Assembly: GCA_037443425.1 (NCBI GenBank)
Contig: JBBIOI010000062.1
Span: 1-19,425, forward strand
Source: JBBIOI01 sp037443425
Lineage (GTDB): Bacteria; Desulfobacterota; BSN033; UBA1163
Length of the DNA stretch: 19,425 bases
Direction of reading: 5' to 3'
Shown here piece by piece: positions 1 to 5,632 of the stretch (the stretch's first letter is position 1; each line of letters starts with the position of its first letter). The position numbers were made by a program, and so were the translations under genes. The notes below the pieces were generated by a model, which did not search any database, had not been told where the DNA came from, and saw nothing but the letters and a program-made list of their open reading frames with translations.

Positions 1-79
1 TTTCGAACTCTTTGGGGTAATCTTCTTTTTCTGGTAATTTAAATCTTTCGCCATCAGGACTGATAGAATATTGTGCCAT
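1..79 (-). CDS. N-terminal fragment of an unidentified protein; possibly a nucleotide-sugar dehydrogenase
   Basis: An ATG at 79-77 on the minus strand opens a frame that runs off the left edge (26 codons visible, beginning MAQYSISPDGERFKLP). A clear AGGAG Shine-Dalgarno lies about 6 bases upstream (82-89), so this is very likely a true gene start. No catalytic motif is visible. From memory, some nucleotide-sugar (GDP-mannose/UDP-sugar) dehydrogenases of Deltaproteobacteria start with a similar Ser-Pro-Asp-Gly-Glu-Arg-Phe leader before the Rossmann fold. That would fit an EPS locus, but it cannot be confirmed from 26 residues. It is the last gene seen in the leftward series after the ops site. 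Confidence 0.6.
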   Translation of the reverse strand, partial: MAQYSISPDGERFKLPEKEDYPKEFE

Positions 80-92
80 AGAAACTCCTTTT

Positions 93-126
93 GAGTTACT
101 TGAGTTGCTTGAGTTTATTGGGTTGC
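93..126. repeat. Short 9-bp tandem array (GAGTTACTT type)
   Basis: About four tandem 9-base units of the form GRGTTRCTT/GRGTTTATT are found here, directly upstream of the ribosome binding site of the gene starting at 79. The unit is the same as in the larger arrays at 412-564 and 6945-7088. Confidence 0.8.
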
Positions 127-173
127 CCCCTCACCCTAACACTCTTCCCACTGTGGAGGGGAATGTGAGGGGT
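126..173. repeat. Imperfect palindromic intergenic repeat
   Basis: The arms CCCCTCAC (127-134) and GTGAGGGG (165-172) form an 8-bp inverted repeat around a partly self-complementary centre. It resembles the widespread dispersed repeats of the CCCTCACCCTAAC...GGGTGAGGGG kind seen in many bacterial genomes. It abuts the 9-bp array on its left and may fold as RNA between the genes at 197-397 and 1-79. Confidence 0.55.
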
Positions 174-196
174 GACAATTGAATCCTACTGAAAAC

Positions 197-397
197 TTAA
201 CATTTAGCACTATTTAATGAGATGAGGCTATCTCTGGCTCGGAAGGATTCTTCTTTCAAGAATTTTTCGAGTGCTTTTGTCAGTATGCATTTAGAGAATC
301 GCGACCAGCAATTCTCTCTCTTACAGTGGCTTGTTTCCTCTTTGCCTTCGAGCTTGATTGTATGGTATTGGCAATTTAAACAAAACTTAATAATCAT
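197..397 (-). CDS. Small Cys-rich protein, putative metal-binding
   Basis: This is a 66-residue protein of unknown function. Cys6-X2-Cys9, His12, His24-Cys25, Cys30 and Cys37 lie in the N-terminal half in the order C-x2-C...H-C-x4-C-x6-C. This is suggestive of a zinc or iron-sulfur knuckle and is followed by a Lys/Leu-rich amphipathic helix (about residues 38-50). The start is supported by a strong GGAGG five bases before the ATG. An overlapping plus-strand frame of similar length has no such signal and is rejected. The gene sits between the ops-preceded small gene at 626-823 and the gene starting at 79, all on the same strand, so it probably belongs to the same EPS-associated transcript. No named family is assigned. 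Confidence 0.65.
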   Translation of the reverse strand: MIIKFCLNCQYHTIKLEGKEETSHCKRENCWSRFSKCILTKALEKFLKEESFRARDSLISLNSAKC

Positions 398-411
398 AAA
401 ACCTCCAATAT

Positions 412-564
412 TAGTTACTTGAGTTATTTGGGTTACTTGGGTTGCTTGGGTTACTTGAGTTGCTTGAGTTTATTGAGTTGCTTGAGTTACTTGGGTTATT
501 CGGGTTACTTGAGTTTATCTGGTCTTTCTGGTCTTTCTGGTTTATCTGGTCTATTTTGTTATTT
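412..564. repeat. 9-bp minisatellite, composite array of about 17 units
   Basis: Seventeen consecutive 9-base units can be laid out without gaps. Twelve are of the form GRGTTRYTT/GRGTTTATT (412-519), followed by four to five of the form TGGTYTWTC (520-564). The array lies between the starts and stops of minus-strand genes (397 and 626). More degenerate units appear to continue toward 640 (ATTGGGTTG, TTGAGTCAT), where they encode the C-terminus of the neighbouring small protein. The same two unit types in the same order recur inside the beta-barrel gene (6945-7088). Because 9 is a multiple of 3, unit gain or loss never shifts a reading frame. Confidence 0.9.
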
Positions 565-625
565 ATTGAACGTCTTGGGGTTTAGGACACTAAAATCCTT
601 ACCCTTTGAATACTTGAAGACTGAC

Positions 626-823
626 TTATTGGGTTGTTGAGTCATTAGGGTTAACGGGCTTCGGGGATTGATGTTCGTTATTCTGGTTTTTTTGAATCTC
701 TGAATTAATCTTGGATAGAGAAAGCATCAACTTTTCGAGCTGTTTTGAGTGAAAATCAAAATTCCTCTGTAGGTTTCTTATAGCAGCGATATGCTCTTCC
801 ATCTGGTCAAGTATGTCTTTCAT
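626..823 (-). CDS. Small coiled-coil protein of unknown function
   Basis: This 65-residue protein has a heptad-like pattern (about residues 4-45: ILDQMEEHIAAI...LEKLMLSLSKI) predicted by eye to form a coiled coil, then a polar Asn/Pro/Gln-rich tail. There is no signal peptide or membrane segment. The start is supported by GAGGTGA about 6 bases before the ATG. It is the first gene downstream of the ops-like site at 867-877, so it heads the transcript that an RfaH-like factor would modify. The last residues (NPNDSTTQ) are encoded by degenerate 9-bp repeat units, so the tail may have arisen by repeat expansion into the gene. The function is not recognised. Confidence 0.6.
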   Translation of the reverse strand: MKDILDQMEEHIAAIRNLQRNFDFHSKQLEKLMLSLSKINSEIQKNQNNEHQSPKPVNPNDSTTQ

Positions 824-866
824 TTAATTTCACCTCAAAAATTAGTTTACATGGTTTAAAAAAGAT

Positions 867-877
867 AGGCTACCGCC
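867..877 (-). promoter_or_regulatory. ops (operon polarity suppressor) element, putative RfaH recruitment site
   Basis: The minus strand reads GGCGGTAGCCT, matching all fixed positions of the ops consensus GGCGGTAGNNT, and is followed four bases later by a TTTTTT run. It lies downstream (in the minus direction) of the RfaH-like gene at 1176-1673 and about 43 bases before the start codon at 823. In enterobacteria ops in the non-template strand pauses RNA polymerase and recruits RfaH to long surface-polysaccharide operons. The same role here is inferred from sequence match plus context. It is the only match I found in the window. Confidence 0.75.
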
Positions 878-880
878 GGT

Positions 881-901
881 TCGAATTGGAGGCCAATTCG
901 A
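881..901 (-). promoter_or_regulatory. Perfect 9-bp hairpin directly upstream of the ops-like element
   Basis: The arms TCGAATTGG and CCAATTCGA are separated by 3 bases. In the minus direction the hairpin ends three bases before the ops match, giving the order hairpin, ops, T-run. The position suggests an RNA pause hairpin or another part of the antiterminator-loading site. Confidence 0.55.
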
Positions 902-921
902 TTGAAAAAATTAAATTTAAT

Positions 922-947
922 TTTAAAAAACCCATAATCCTGGGTTT
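922..947 (-). terminator. Rho-independent-like terminator at the end of the EPS export operon
   Basis: On the minus strand AAACCCA, a 6-base loop and TGGGTTT are followed by further T residues and an AT-rich stretch. The stem is short (7 bp, three G-C pairs), but the U-tract is directly attached. It lies about 230 bases past the stop of the RfaH-like gene and before the ops-like site, so it would separate the two transcripts unless read through. Confidence 0.5.
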
Positions 948-951
948 AGTG

Positions 952-979
952 CTGCTGTTTTATTGTGCAGCAGTTTTTT
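952..979 (+). terminator. Hairpin with T-run, plus-strand sense
   Basis: CTGCTG (952-957) and CAGCAG (968-973) with a 10-base loop are followed by TTTTTT (974-979), which is a terminator shape for plus-strand transcription. No plus-strand gene precedes it, so it may instead be one side of a bidirectional barrier together with the neighbouring hairpin. Confidence 0.4.
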
Positions 980-986
980 AAATGAT

Positions 987-1063
987 TGTCATTGCGAGGT
1001 GAAGCCGAAGCAATCTCAATTTTGTATGAGATTGCCACGCACCCCCCGGGTGCTCGCAATGAC
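987..1063. repeat. Palindromic MITE-like dispersed repeat
   Basis: The outer arms GTCATTGCGAG (988-998) and CTCGCAATGAC (1053-1063) are perfect inverted repeats. The inner arms GCAATCTC (1010-1017) and GAGATTGC (1028-1035) are also perfect, so the whole element can fold as a cruciform. Related single arms recur at 15461-15523 and 15706-15737. It has no coding capacity. The rest of the gene-free stretch 824-1175 holds only the ops site and hairpins listed separately. Confidence 0.8.
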
Positions 1064-1175
1064 TGATAAACACCCACTAAATCGTATCCGCCTCTGGCGG
1101 AAAGGCATTTAGTGAAAAAATCACTCAATTTAGTTTCTTGTAAATCCATATACGATCACATAACTATTCAAATAA

Positions 1176-1673
1176 TTAAGCTACTCTTTCTATTAAAGAA
1201 TAATGTAATTCGACAACTGGTTGATAACCAATCAGATTTAAAAGTATCCTTACACGTTCTTTTTCAGGAATCCATCTCTCAAATATTCCTATAAGGTCTT
1301 TAAAAGGACCTGCCTTTATTCGCACAACATCATTCGGCTTAAAATGATGTCTTATCCTTACAACATTTCCTTCGTCTACCCTTGATTTAATAATAGTTAT
1401 AACCTCTTCTGCAAGGGGAACTGGATAACCTCCAAATCCCAAAACACATTTTACTCCCCTTCCCCATCTAACAAGAGGATAGTTTACCTCAAGCTCGAAC
1501 CTCCCAAAGATATATCCAGGAAACAGTGGCTTTAGTTCTTTCAGTATTCTCCCATTTCTGAATGTGAAAGACTCGATAAGAGGGCTAAAGATTTCTATCC
1601 CCTTATTTGAAAGATAATTGGTTGCTTCTTCTTCCTTTTTTGGTTTTGTTTGAATAACGTACCAATTTTCCAT
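1176..1673 (-). CDS. RfaH-like NusG-family transcription antiterminator
   Basis: This 165-residue NusG paralogue has an N-terminal NGN domain (about 1-100, opening WYVIQTKPKKEEEATNYL, with LFPGYIF in the middle) and a C-terminal KOW domain (about 111-165, KPNDVVRIKAGPF...LLNLIG). The ILLNLIG segment and its place at an EPS locus favour the specialised RfaH branch over housekeeping NusG. Such proteins ride on RNA polymerase and suppress pausing and Rho termination in long surface-polysaccharide operons. The ATG at 1673 is preferred because AAAGGA precedes it at good spacing; an ATG five codons upstream (1688) has no such signal. It is the last gene of the leftward export/copolymerase operon. 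A terminator, a hairpin and an ops-like site follow in the spacer, pointing to the downstream genes as its target. Confidence 0.9.
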   Translation of the reverse strand: MENWYVIQTKPKKEEEATNYLSNKGIEIFSPLIESFTFRNGRILKELKPLFPGYIFGRFELEVNYPLVRWGRGVKCVLGFGGYPVPLAEEVITIIKSRVDEGNVVRIRHHFKPNDVVRIKAGPFKDLIGIFERWIPEKERVRILLNLIGYQPVVELHYSLIERVA

Positions 1674-1697
1674 GAAAAATCCTTTCATTGCCGAAAT

Positions 1698-2525
1698 TTA
1701 CTTACGATAATAATCGTAATATTTATAGTAGTAATAACCCGATGCCTTCGTATCGACCTGATTAAGAACAATCCCGATTATCTTTTGATTATCTAAAGAT
1801 TTCAGTGCACGCTGAACGGTCTCACGCGGAGTAAAATCAGCCATGATAACCATAATAATCCCATCTACAATTTTTGAAAGCAGTTGTGGCTCACTTGTAG
1901 AAATAATCGGAGAAGAATCTATAATGATATATGTATCGGGTTCAGATAATTTAAGAGACTGAATAAGCTCTTCCATCCTTTTTGAGCCAATTAGCTCGGT
2001 TGAGCGATTTGTTGGTTTACCCGAAAGAATTACCCGTAGATTATTTAGCCCTGATTCATTAATAATATTTGATAGGGGGATACCATCGGAAAGATAGTCT
2101 GAGAGACCTTTTGAATTCGAAATACTTTCAAAATGGATACCTGATTTTCTTATATCACAATCTATCAATATGGCTTTCTTATGTATCTCAACAGAGATCG
2201 TCTTCGCCAGGTTTAATGCCACCAGGGTTTTACCTTCCTTTGGCAATGCACTTGTAACAAGAATCGTATGGGGAGGATTTGAAAGCCGATGAAATACCTG
2301 TGTCTTAAGCTTTCTAAATTCCTCAACCACAAAAGAATTTAGAGGAAGATCAGATACATTTTCTTTTGGTAAATCCAAGCCTTTTGATCTATCAAATCGT
2401 TTTCTTAGATAGGAAGATTTTTCACGAGGTATAATCTTCTCTTCAAAAACCTTTAATGGTTCTTCAACCTTTCCCTTTTTCTTTTCCTCTTCTGCCTTTT
2501 CAAGTGCTCGATAAACTCTACTCAT
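1698..2525 (-). CDS. Cytoplasmic bacterial tyrosine autokinase (BY-kinase, CpsD/CapB type)
   Basis: This 275-residue P-loop kinase acts with the Wzz-type membrane protein (4017-5585) to control polysaccharide chain length and export. Visible motifs are Walker A (SALPKEGKT, about 92-100), Walker A' (ILIDCDIRKSG, 119-129), Walker B (YIIIDSSP, 199-206) and a C-terminal tyrosine cluster with eight Tyr in ten residues (264-273), the usual autophosphorylation tail. There is no membrane segment, so it is the split form in which the membrane activator is a separate protein, as in the XrtA/exosortase-associated autokinases. The start is supported by GAGGTG five bases before the ATG. It follows the ExeA-like ATPase gene by 35 bases. 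Confidence 0.92.
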   Translation of the reverse strand: MSRVYRALEKAEEEKKKGKVEEPLKVFEEKIIPREKSSYLRKRFDRSKGLDLPKENVSDLPLNSFVVEEFRKLKTQVFHRLSNPPHTILVTSALPKEGKTLVALNLAKTISVEIHKKAILIDCDIRKSGIHFESISNSKGLSDYLSDGIPLSNIINESGLNNLRVILSGKPTNRSTELIGSKRMEELIQSLKLSEPDTYIIIDSSPIISTSEPQLLSKIVDGIIMVIMADFTPRETVQRALKSLDNQKIIGIVLNQVDTKASGYYYYKYYDYYRK

Positions 2526-2560
2526 TTAACACCTCATTTAGAGATGCATGGCATCTCTGG

Positions 2561-3553
2561 TTAAAAGTATTTGAAAATATATCTAAACCCTTCTCCAAGA
2601 CCACTGAATAATAGATGTAATCCTCTAAGGACTTCGTTATAAAGAATCGGCATATAACCCCTGTGATTTAAGTAGATAAAGACTATTAATCCCACAAATA
2701 CTGCAGTAGCTATTGCAATCGGTTTCTGTAAAGGTCTATTTTTAGGTCTAATTTTTAAATCATCGGATACCTCACGAACCGATTTTTCATCAACCATCTC
2801 CTGATCAAGGGCATATCCATTTAAAAGGGCATTATCACAGATAATATTTATCAGTCTCGGAATCCCACCTGATCGCTTATAAACCTCCTTTATTGCCTTC
2901 TCTGTAAAGATAGGTCTTGTGGCGCCTGCAATCCTTAAACGTTTTTCTATATATTCCTTTGTTTCTTTAAAAGAAAGCGGCGCAAGATGATACCTTAAAT
3001 TGATTCTCTGCCTGAGTTGCCGAAACTCTGTCTGTGAAAGCGTTTTATCAAGCTCAGGTTGACCAACAAGGACAATCTGAAGGAGTTTGGATCGTGAAGT
3101 CTCAAGATTTGATAGAAGTCTTATCTCCTCCAGTAGCTCAGGTTTTAATCCCTGTGCTTCATCTACAATTAGAACCACTCTTTCATCTTTTCTGTATGCA
3201 TTCAATAAATACCTATGAAGGTGGTGGAGGTACTCACCTTTGGTCTGTCCCTGAACCCTTACGCCTAAATCTTTAAGGATATATTGAATGAAATCATTAA
3301 CCGTTAGCTTTGGATTAAATAGAAATGCTGTCTTTGTGTGGTCATTTCCATTTAATTTATCAAGCAGGTAATGGATTAAAGTTGTTTTTCCAGTTCCAAC
3401 CTCTCCAGTAATCACTATGAACCCCTTCTTTTCACGCACTCCATAAAGGAGCTGGGCAAGGGCCTCCTTATGCCTTTCTCCCAAATAAATATATTCGGGA
3501 TTAGGAGTCACATTGAATGGATTTTCTTTTAAACCGTAATATGACTCATACAT
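2561..3553 (-). CDS. ExeA/GspA-like AAA ATPase, XrtA (PEP-CTERM)-system type
   Basis: This 330-residue protein opens MYESYYGLKENPFNVTPNP, the typical start of ExeA-like ATPases. It has Walker A GEVGTGKTT (50-58), Walker B VVLIVDEAQ (126-134), a conserved arginine-rich stretch near 178-187 (RQLRQRINLR) and a C-terminal membrane segment (about 278-295), after which a short amphipathic tail follows. Homologues are regular members of exosortase-linked EPS operons next to the Wzz-like protein and the tyrosine autokinase. They are thought to energise or organise the export machinery; the exact role is not established. The start codon has only a weak GATAGG/AGG signal. The four-helix-bundle insertion begins just 18 bases upstream and may have displaced the original leader. 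Confidence 0.88.
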   Translation of the reverse strand: MYESYYGLKENPFNVTPNPEYIYLGERHKEALAQLLYGVREKKGFIVITGEVGTGKTTLIHYLLDKLNGNDHTKTAFLFNPKLTVNDFIQYILKDLGVRVQGQTKGEYLHHLHRYLLNAYRKDERVVLIVDEAQGLKPELLEEIRLLSNLETSRSKLLQIVLVGQPELDKTLSQTEFRQLRQRINLRYHLAPLSFKETKEYIEKRLRIAGATRPIFTEKAIKEVYKRSGGIPRLINIICDNALLNGYALDQEMVDEKSVREVSDDLKIRPKNRPLQKPIAIATAVFVGLIVFIYLNHRGYMPILYNEVLRGLHLLFSGLGEGFRYIFKYF

Positions 3554-3570
3554 GATAAAAACCTATCATA

Positions 3571-3603
3571 AGTAAGGAGTAAGGAGTTAGGAGTTAGGAG
3601 TAA
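3571..3603. repeat. 7-bp tandem array, left terminus of the cassette
   Basis: About four and a half units AGTAAGG, AGTAAGG, AGTTAGG, AGTTAGG, AGTAA. The array encodes the last residues and stop codon of the four-helix-bundle protein (ITPNS-stop). Confidence 0.88.
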
Positions 3604-3964
3604 TTATATTTTTTCCAACACTCCTAATAAGTCCTGTTAACATTTTATCTATTTTCATCAATTGGTTCTCTAACTCCTTGAAATCTTCCTCGCTTATATA
3701 TCCAAGTAGTTTTGAAAGTTCTAATTGTGTATCTAATTCACTTAATGATCCCTGAGCAATACTAAGAAAATTTTTGAACTCTTTTTTCCCTTGTCTTCCA
3801 GCTCCTTCAGCTATATTACATGGAATGCTAAACGCTGATCTTCTAATTTGAGGAACAAGTCCAAATTTCTCCATGCTTGGAAACCTATTTGTTATTTTAT
3901 AAATTAGCCCTGCTGTTTTTATTGATTGTTGCCAGACATTTAATCTTTTATGAGGTTTTTCCAT
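3587..3964 (-). CDS. Four-helix-bundle protein (23S rRNA intervening-sequence protein family)
   Basis: At 125 residues it is the normal length for the S23/IVP four-helix-bundle family. Hallmarks are LNVWQQSI near residue 8, FPSMEKFGLVPQIRRSAFSIP (about 28-48), NIAEGAGR (50-57), a conserved EF-x2-FL-x-IA-x-GSL stretch (62-74) and ELDTQLELSKLLGY (75-88). The family is known from intervening sequences in 23S rRNA genes and as scattered single genes; its molecular function is unknown. The gene is preceded by a five-unit 7-bp array that supplies repeated AAGGAG Shine-Dalgarno sequences, and it ends inside an inverted copy of that array. It interrupts an otherwise standard EPS gene order, so it is probably a passenger and not part of the pathway. 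Confidence 0.92.
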   Translation of the reverse strand: MEKPHKRLNVWQQSIKTAGLIYKITNRFPSMEKFGLVPQIRRSAFSIPCNIAEGAGRQGKKEFKNFLSIAQGSLSELDTQLELSKLLGYISEEDFKELENQLMKIDKMLTGLIRSVGKNIITPNS

Positions 3965-3969
3965 ATATT

Positions 3970-4004
3970 CTCCTCACTCCTTACTCCTTGCTCCTTACTC
4001 CTCA
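3970..4004. repeat. 7-bp tandem array, right terminus of the cassette
   Basis: Five units CTCCTCA, CTCCTTA, CTCCTTG, CTCCTTA, CTCCTCA. On the minus strand they read as repeated TAAGGAG, so they also serve as the ribosome binding region of the gene at 3964. They lie 12 bases past the stop of the chain-length gene. Confidence 0.9.
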
Positions 4005-4016
4005 CTAATTTAAGAA

Positions 4017-5585
4017 TCAGGCGGCCTTTTTCTTTGCCTCCTCTCTCAAATTTGGTATTGTTGCAATAACTGGTATCCCGAGATAATTCTCAACCTCAGA
4101 TACAGTATGAAAAGAACGATCAAGTGATTCCCTAAACCATGCAAGACCGAATCCAATAACAAGGCCTATTACTGCACCTATAAGTAAAACCTTATTCCGA
4201 TCGGGCTTTACAGGCTTCTCTGGAATCCTTGCAGGGTCAAGAATCTTAAACTGCTCGCCCTGCTGCTTTCTTTCAAGATTCTCTGCCATCTGCGCCTGAA
4301 TCTTTTTATCCAATAGTGACTGGTAATTTGCCTTTAAAAGGTCATAATCCCTTGTTAGAAGAGCAAGTTCCTGCTCCCGCTTTGGCGTATCTTCGACCCT
4401 TTTCTGATAAAATGCTATCTCTTCTTTGAGATGTTTTAATTCTTCTTTAGATCTTTTAGCCTCCAGCAATGCATTGTTATATTGCTCTGTATACTGGGCT
4501 ATTAACCTTTCTATATTAGGATCAGGTTTTGGAGGTGGTAAATCATACTCAATAACAACATCATCGCCTTTTGCCTTTAGGCGTGCCTCTCTTTCAGCCT
4601 CAAATTTTTCCATCAATTCTTTAACCTTCGGTTCGAGGTTTGCTATCTTTTTCTTTAAATCTATTACATCGGGGTGTGTATCCTTATATTTTGTCTGTGC
4701 ATTTGCCAAATCTCCCTTTAATTTATTGTATTGAGCAATAACTGGATCCTGGGGCATCTGTTCAGTTTGCAAATCCTCAGTAGAAGAGGCTTGAGCTTTA
4801 CGAATAATCGGAGTTGGCGTAACAGGTTCACGAGCCTTTAACTGTTCGATCTGTGTCTGGAGAAGTATTGCCCTATCCTCTGAAGCCCTTATGTTTTCAG
4901 TCGTTGTTTTAAGTTGTTGCTGGAGCCTTTCAAGAATCCTTAGATTTGCCTCAAGTTGACTTGGAAGTTGACCCATTGCCCTTTCCTTAAATCTGCGTAT
5001 GTCCTCTTCCTTTTTCTTTAACTGCTCCTCTATTGCAATCAGTTCTTTTGTAATGAATTCAGAGGTCCGCTCGGCCTGTGATTCACGAACTTTTAGATTC
5101 TCTTCTATAAAAAGGGATGCAAGTTTATTTGTAACAAGCATAACAGTCCGTGGATCACGGCCTTCGTATGAGATTGAAAATGCATTCTGTGAATCATCCC
5201 TCTTCTGAAGACCTGTCTGAATCTTAACCTCTATGGACTTTCTCATTGTCTCTACAACCTCTTCCATTGGAAGCTTTTTCCTAAGGTCAGGGTAAAGATT
5301 GAACTCCTCAATAACCTTTTCGAGCCGAGTTCGGCTCAGTATCTCCTGGCTTATTGTATTTAGCCGGCTAAGGACCGACTCTGTAATAGTGGGCCTAACA
5401 TAGTCGGCTGGAACCTTCTGTGGTTGAACAAGGATAAGTGTTGTTGCACGATAAATCTTTGGAAGATATTTATAAACCACAAAAGATCCAATAATGCAGA
5501 TGACAATTGGAATAATAATGTACCATTTTCTCCTCATCCCAATTGCTAAATAATCATGAAGTCCCAACGGTTGTTGCTCAGCCAT
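4017..5585 (-). CDS. Wzz-type polysaccharide chain-length determinant (XrtA/PEP-CTERM-associated type)
   Basis: This 522-residue inner-membrane polysaccharide copolymerase has an N-terminal membrane segment (about 21-38) and a Wzz motif region with QPQKVPADYVRPTIT (about 54-68). A long periplasmic coiled-coil section (about 165-455, with several Glu/Lys/Gln heptad blocks) follows, then a second membrane segment (about 466-483) and a short cytoplasmic tail. It has no fused kinase domain; the BY-kinase is the separate gene at 1698-2525. It would set chain length and bridge toward the outer-membrane export protein (7105-7710). The start codon follows a five-unit 7-bp array giving several AAGGAG sequences. 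Gene order beta-barrel, Wzz, ATPase, kinase is that of exosortase-linked EPS loci, although no exosortase is in the window. Confidence 0.92.
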   Translation of the reverse strand: MAEQQPLGLHDYLAIGMRRKWYIIIPIVICIIGSFVVYKYLPKIYRATTLILVQPQKVPADYVRPTITESVLSRLNTISQEILSRTRLEKVIEEFNLYPDLRKKLPMEEVVETMRKSIEVKIQTGLQKRDDSQNAFSISYEGRDPRTVMLVTNKLASLFIEENLKVRESQAERTSEFITKELIAIEEQLKKKEEDIRRFKERAMGQLPSQLEANLRILERLQQQLKTTTENIRASEDRAILLQTQIEQLKAREPVTPTPIIRKAQASSTEDLQTEQMPQDPVIAQYNKLKGDLANAQTKYKDTHPDVIDLKKKIANLEPKVKELMEKFEAEREARLKAKGDDVVIEYDLPPPKPDPNIERLIAQYTEQYNNALLEAKRSKEELKHLKEEIAFYQKRVEDTPKREQELALLTRDYDLLKANYQSLLDKKIQAQMAENLERKQQGEQFKILDPARIPEKPVKPDRNKVLLIGAVIGLVIGFGLAWFRESLDRSFHTVSEVENYLGIPVIATIPNLREEAKKKAA

Positions 5586-5592
5586 TTTTCTT

Positions 5593-5627
5593 CTCCTTAC
5601 TCCTTACTCCTCACTCCTTACTCCTTA
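5593..5627. repeat. 7-bp tandem array (CTCCTTA) before the chain-length gene
   Basis: Five units CTCCTTA, CTCCTTA, CTCCTCA, CTCCTTA, CTCCTTA, in the same orientation as the array at 3970-4004. They fill nearly all of the 47-base gap between the beta-barrel stop and the chain-length start. On the minus strand each unit contains AAGGAG. A single remnant unit occurs at 8170-8180 in the gap before another gene of the operon. Confidence 0.9.
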
Positions 5628-5632
5628 CTTAG

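Larger units (their letters stand above)
3571..4004. mobile_element. Putative insertion: four-helix-bundle gene between inverted 7-bp repeat arrays
   Basis: An array of AGTAAGG/AGTTAGG units (3571-3603) and an array of CTCCTTA/CTCCTCA units (3970-4004) are reverse complements and enclose a single gene (3587-3964). The segment separates the chain-length gene from its usual ATPase partner. This gives it the shape of a small inserted cassette with inverted termini. No transposase is present and no target duplication was identified. Confidence 0.5.

Noticed and set aside
222..422. Plus-strand frame overlapping the Cys-rich small gene
   Set aside because: The minus-strand frame has a strong GGAGG, a coherent Cys/His pattern and fits the local strand; the plus frame has none of these.
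412..564. CRISPR array
   Set aside because: Units are 9 bases and directly contiguous with no spacers, and no cas genes are nearby.
419..640. Plus-strand frame encoding a YLG/CLS/SGL tripeptide repeat
   Set aside because: It is only the translation of the 9-bp minisatellite in an open frame. It has no Shine-Dalgarno at a sensible distance and opposes the gene order.
881..901. tRNA-like or T-loop sequence (GGTTCGAATT)
   Set aside because: No cloverleaf can be drawn around it; it is part of a simple 9-bp hairpin.
946..1149. Minus-strand 67-codon frame
   Set aside because: It runs through the palindromic repeat at 987-1063 and the terminator hairpins, has no recognisable domain and no convincing start signal.
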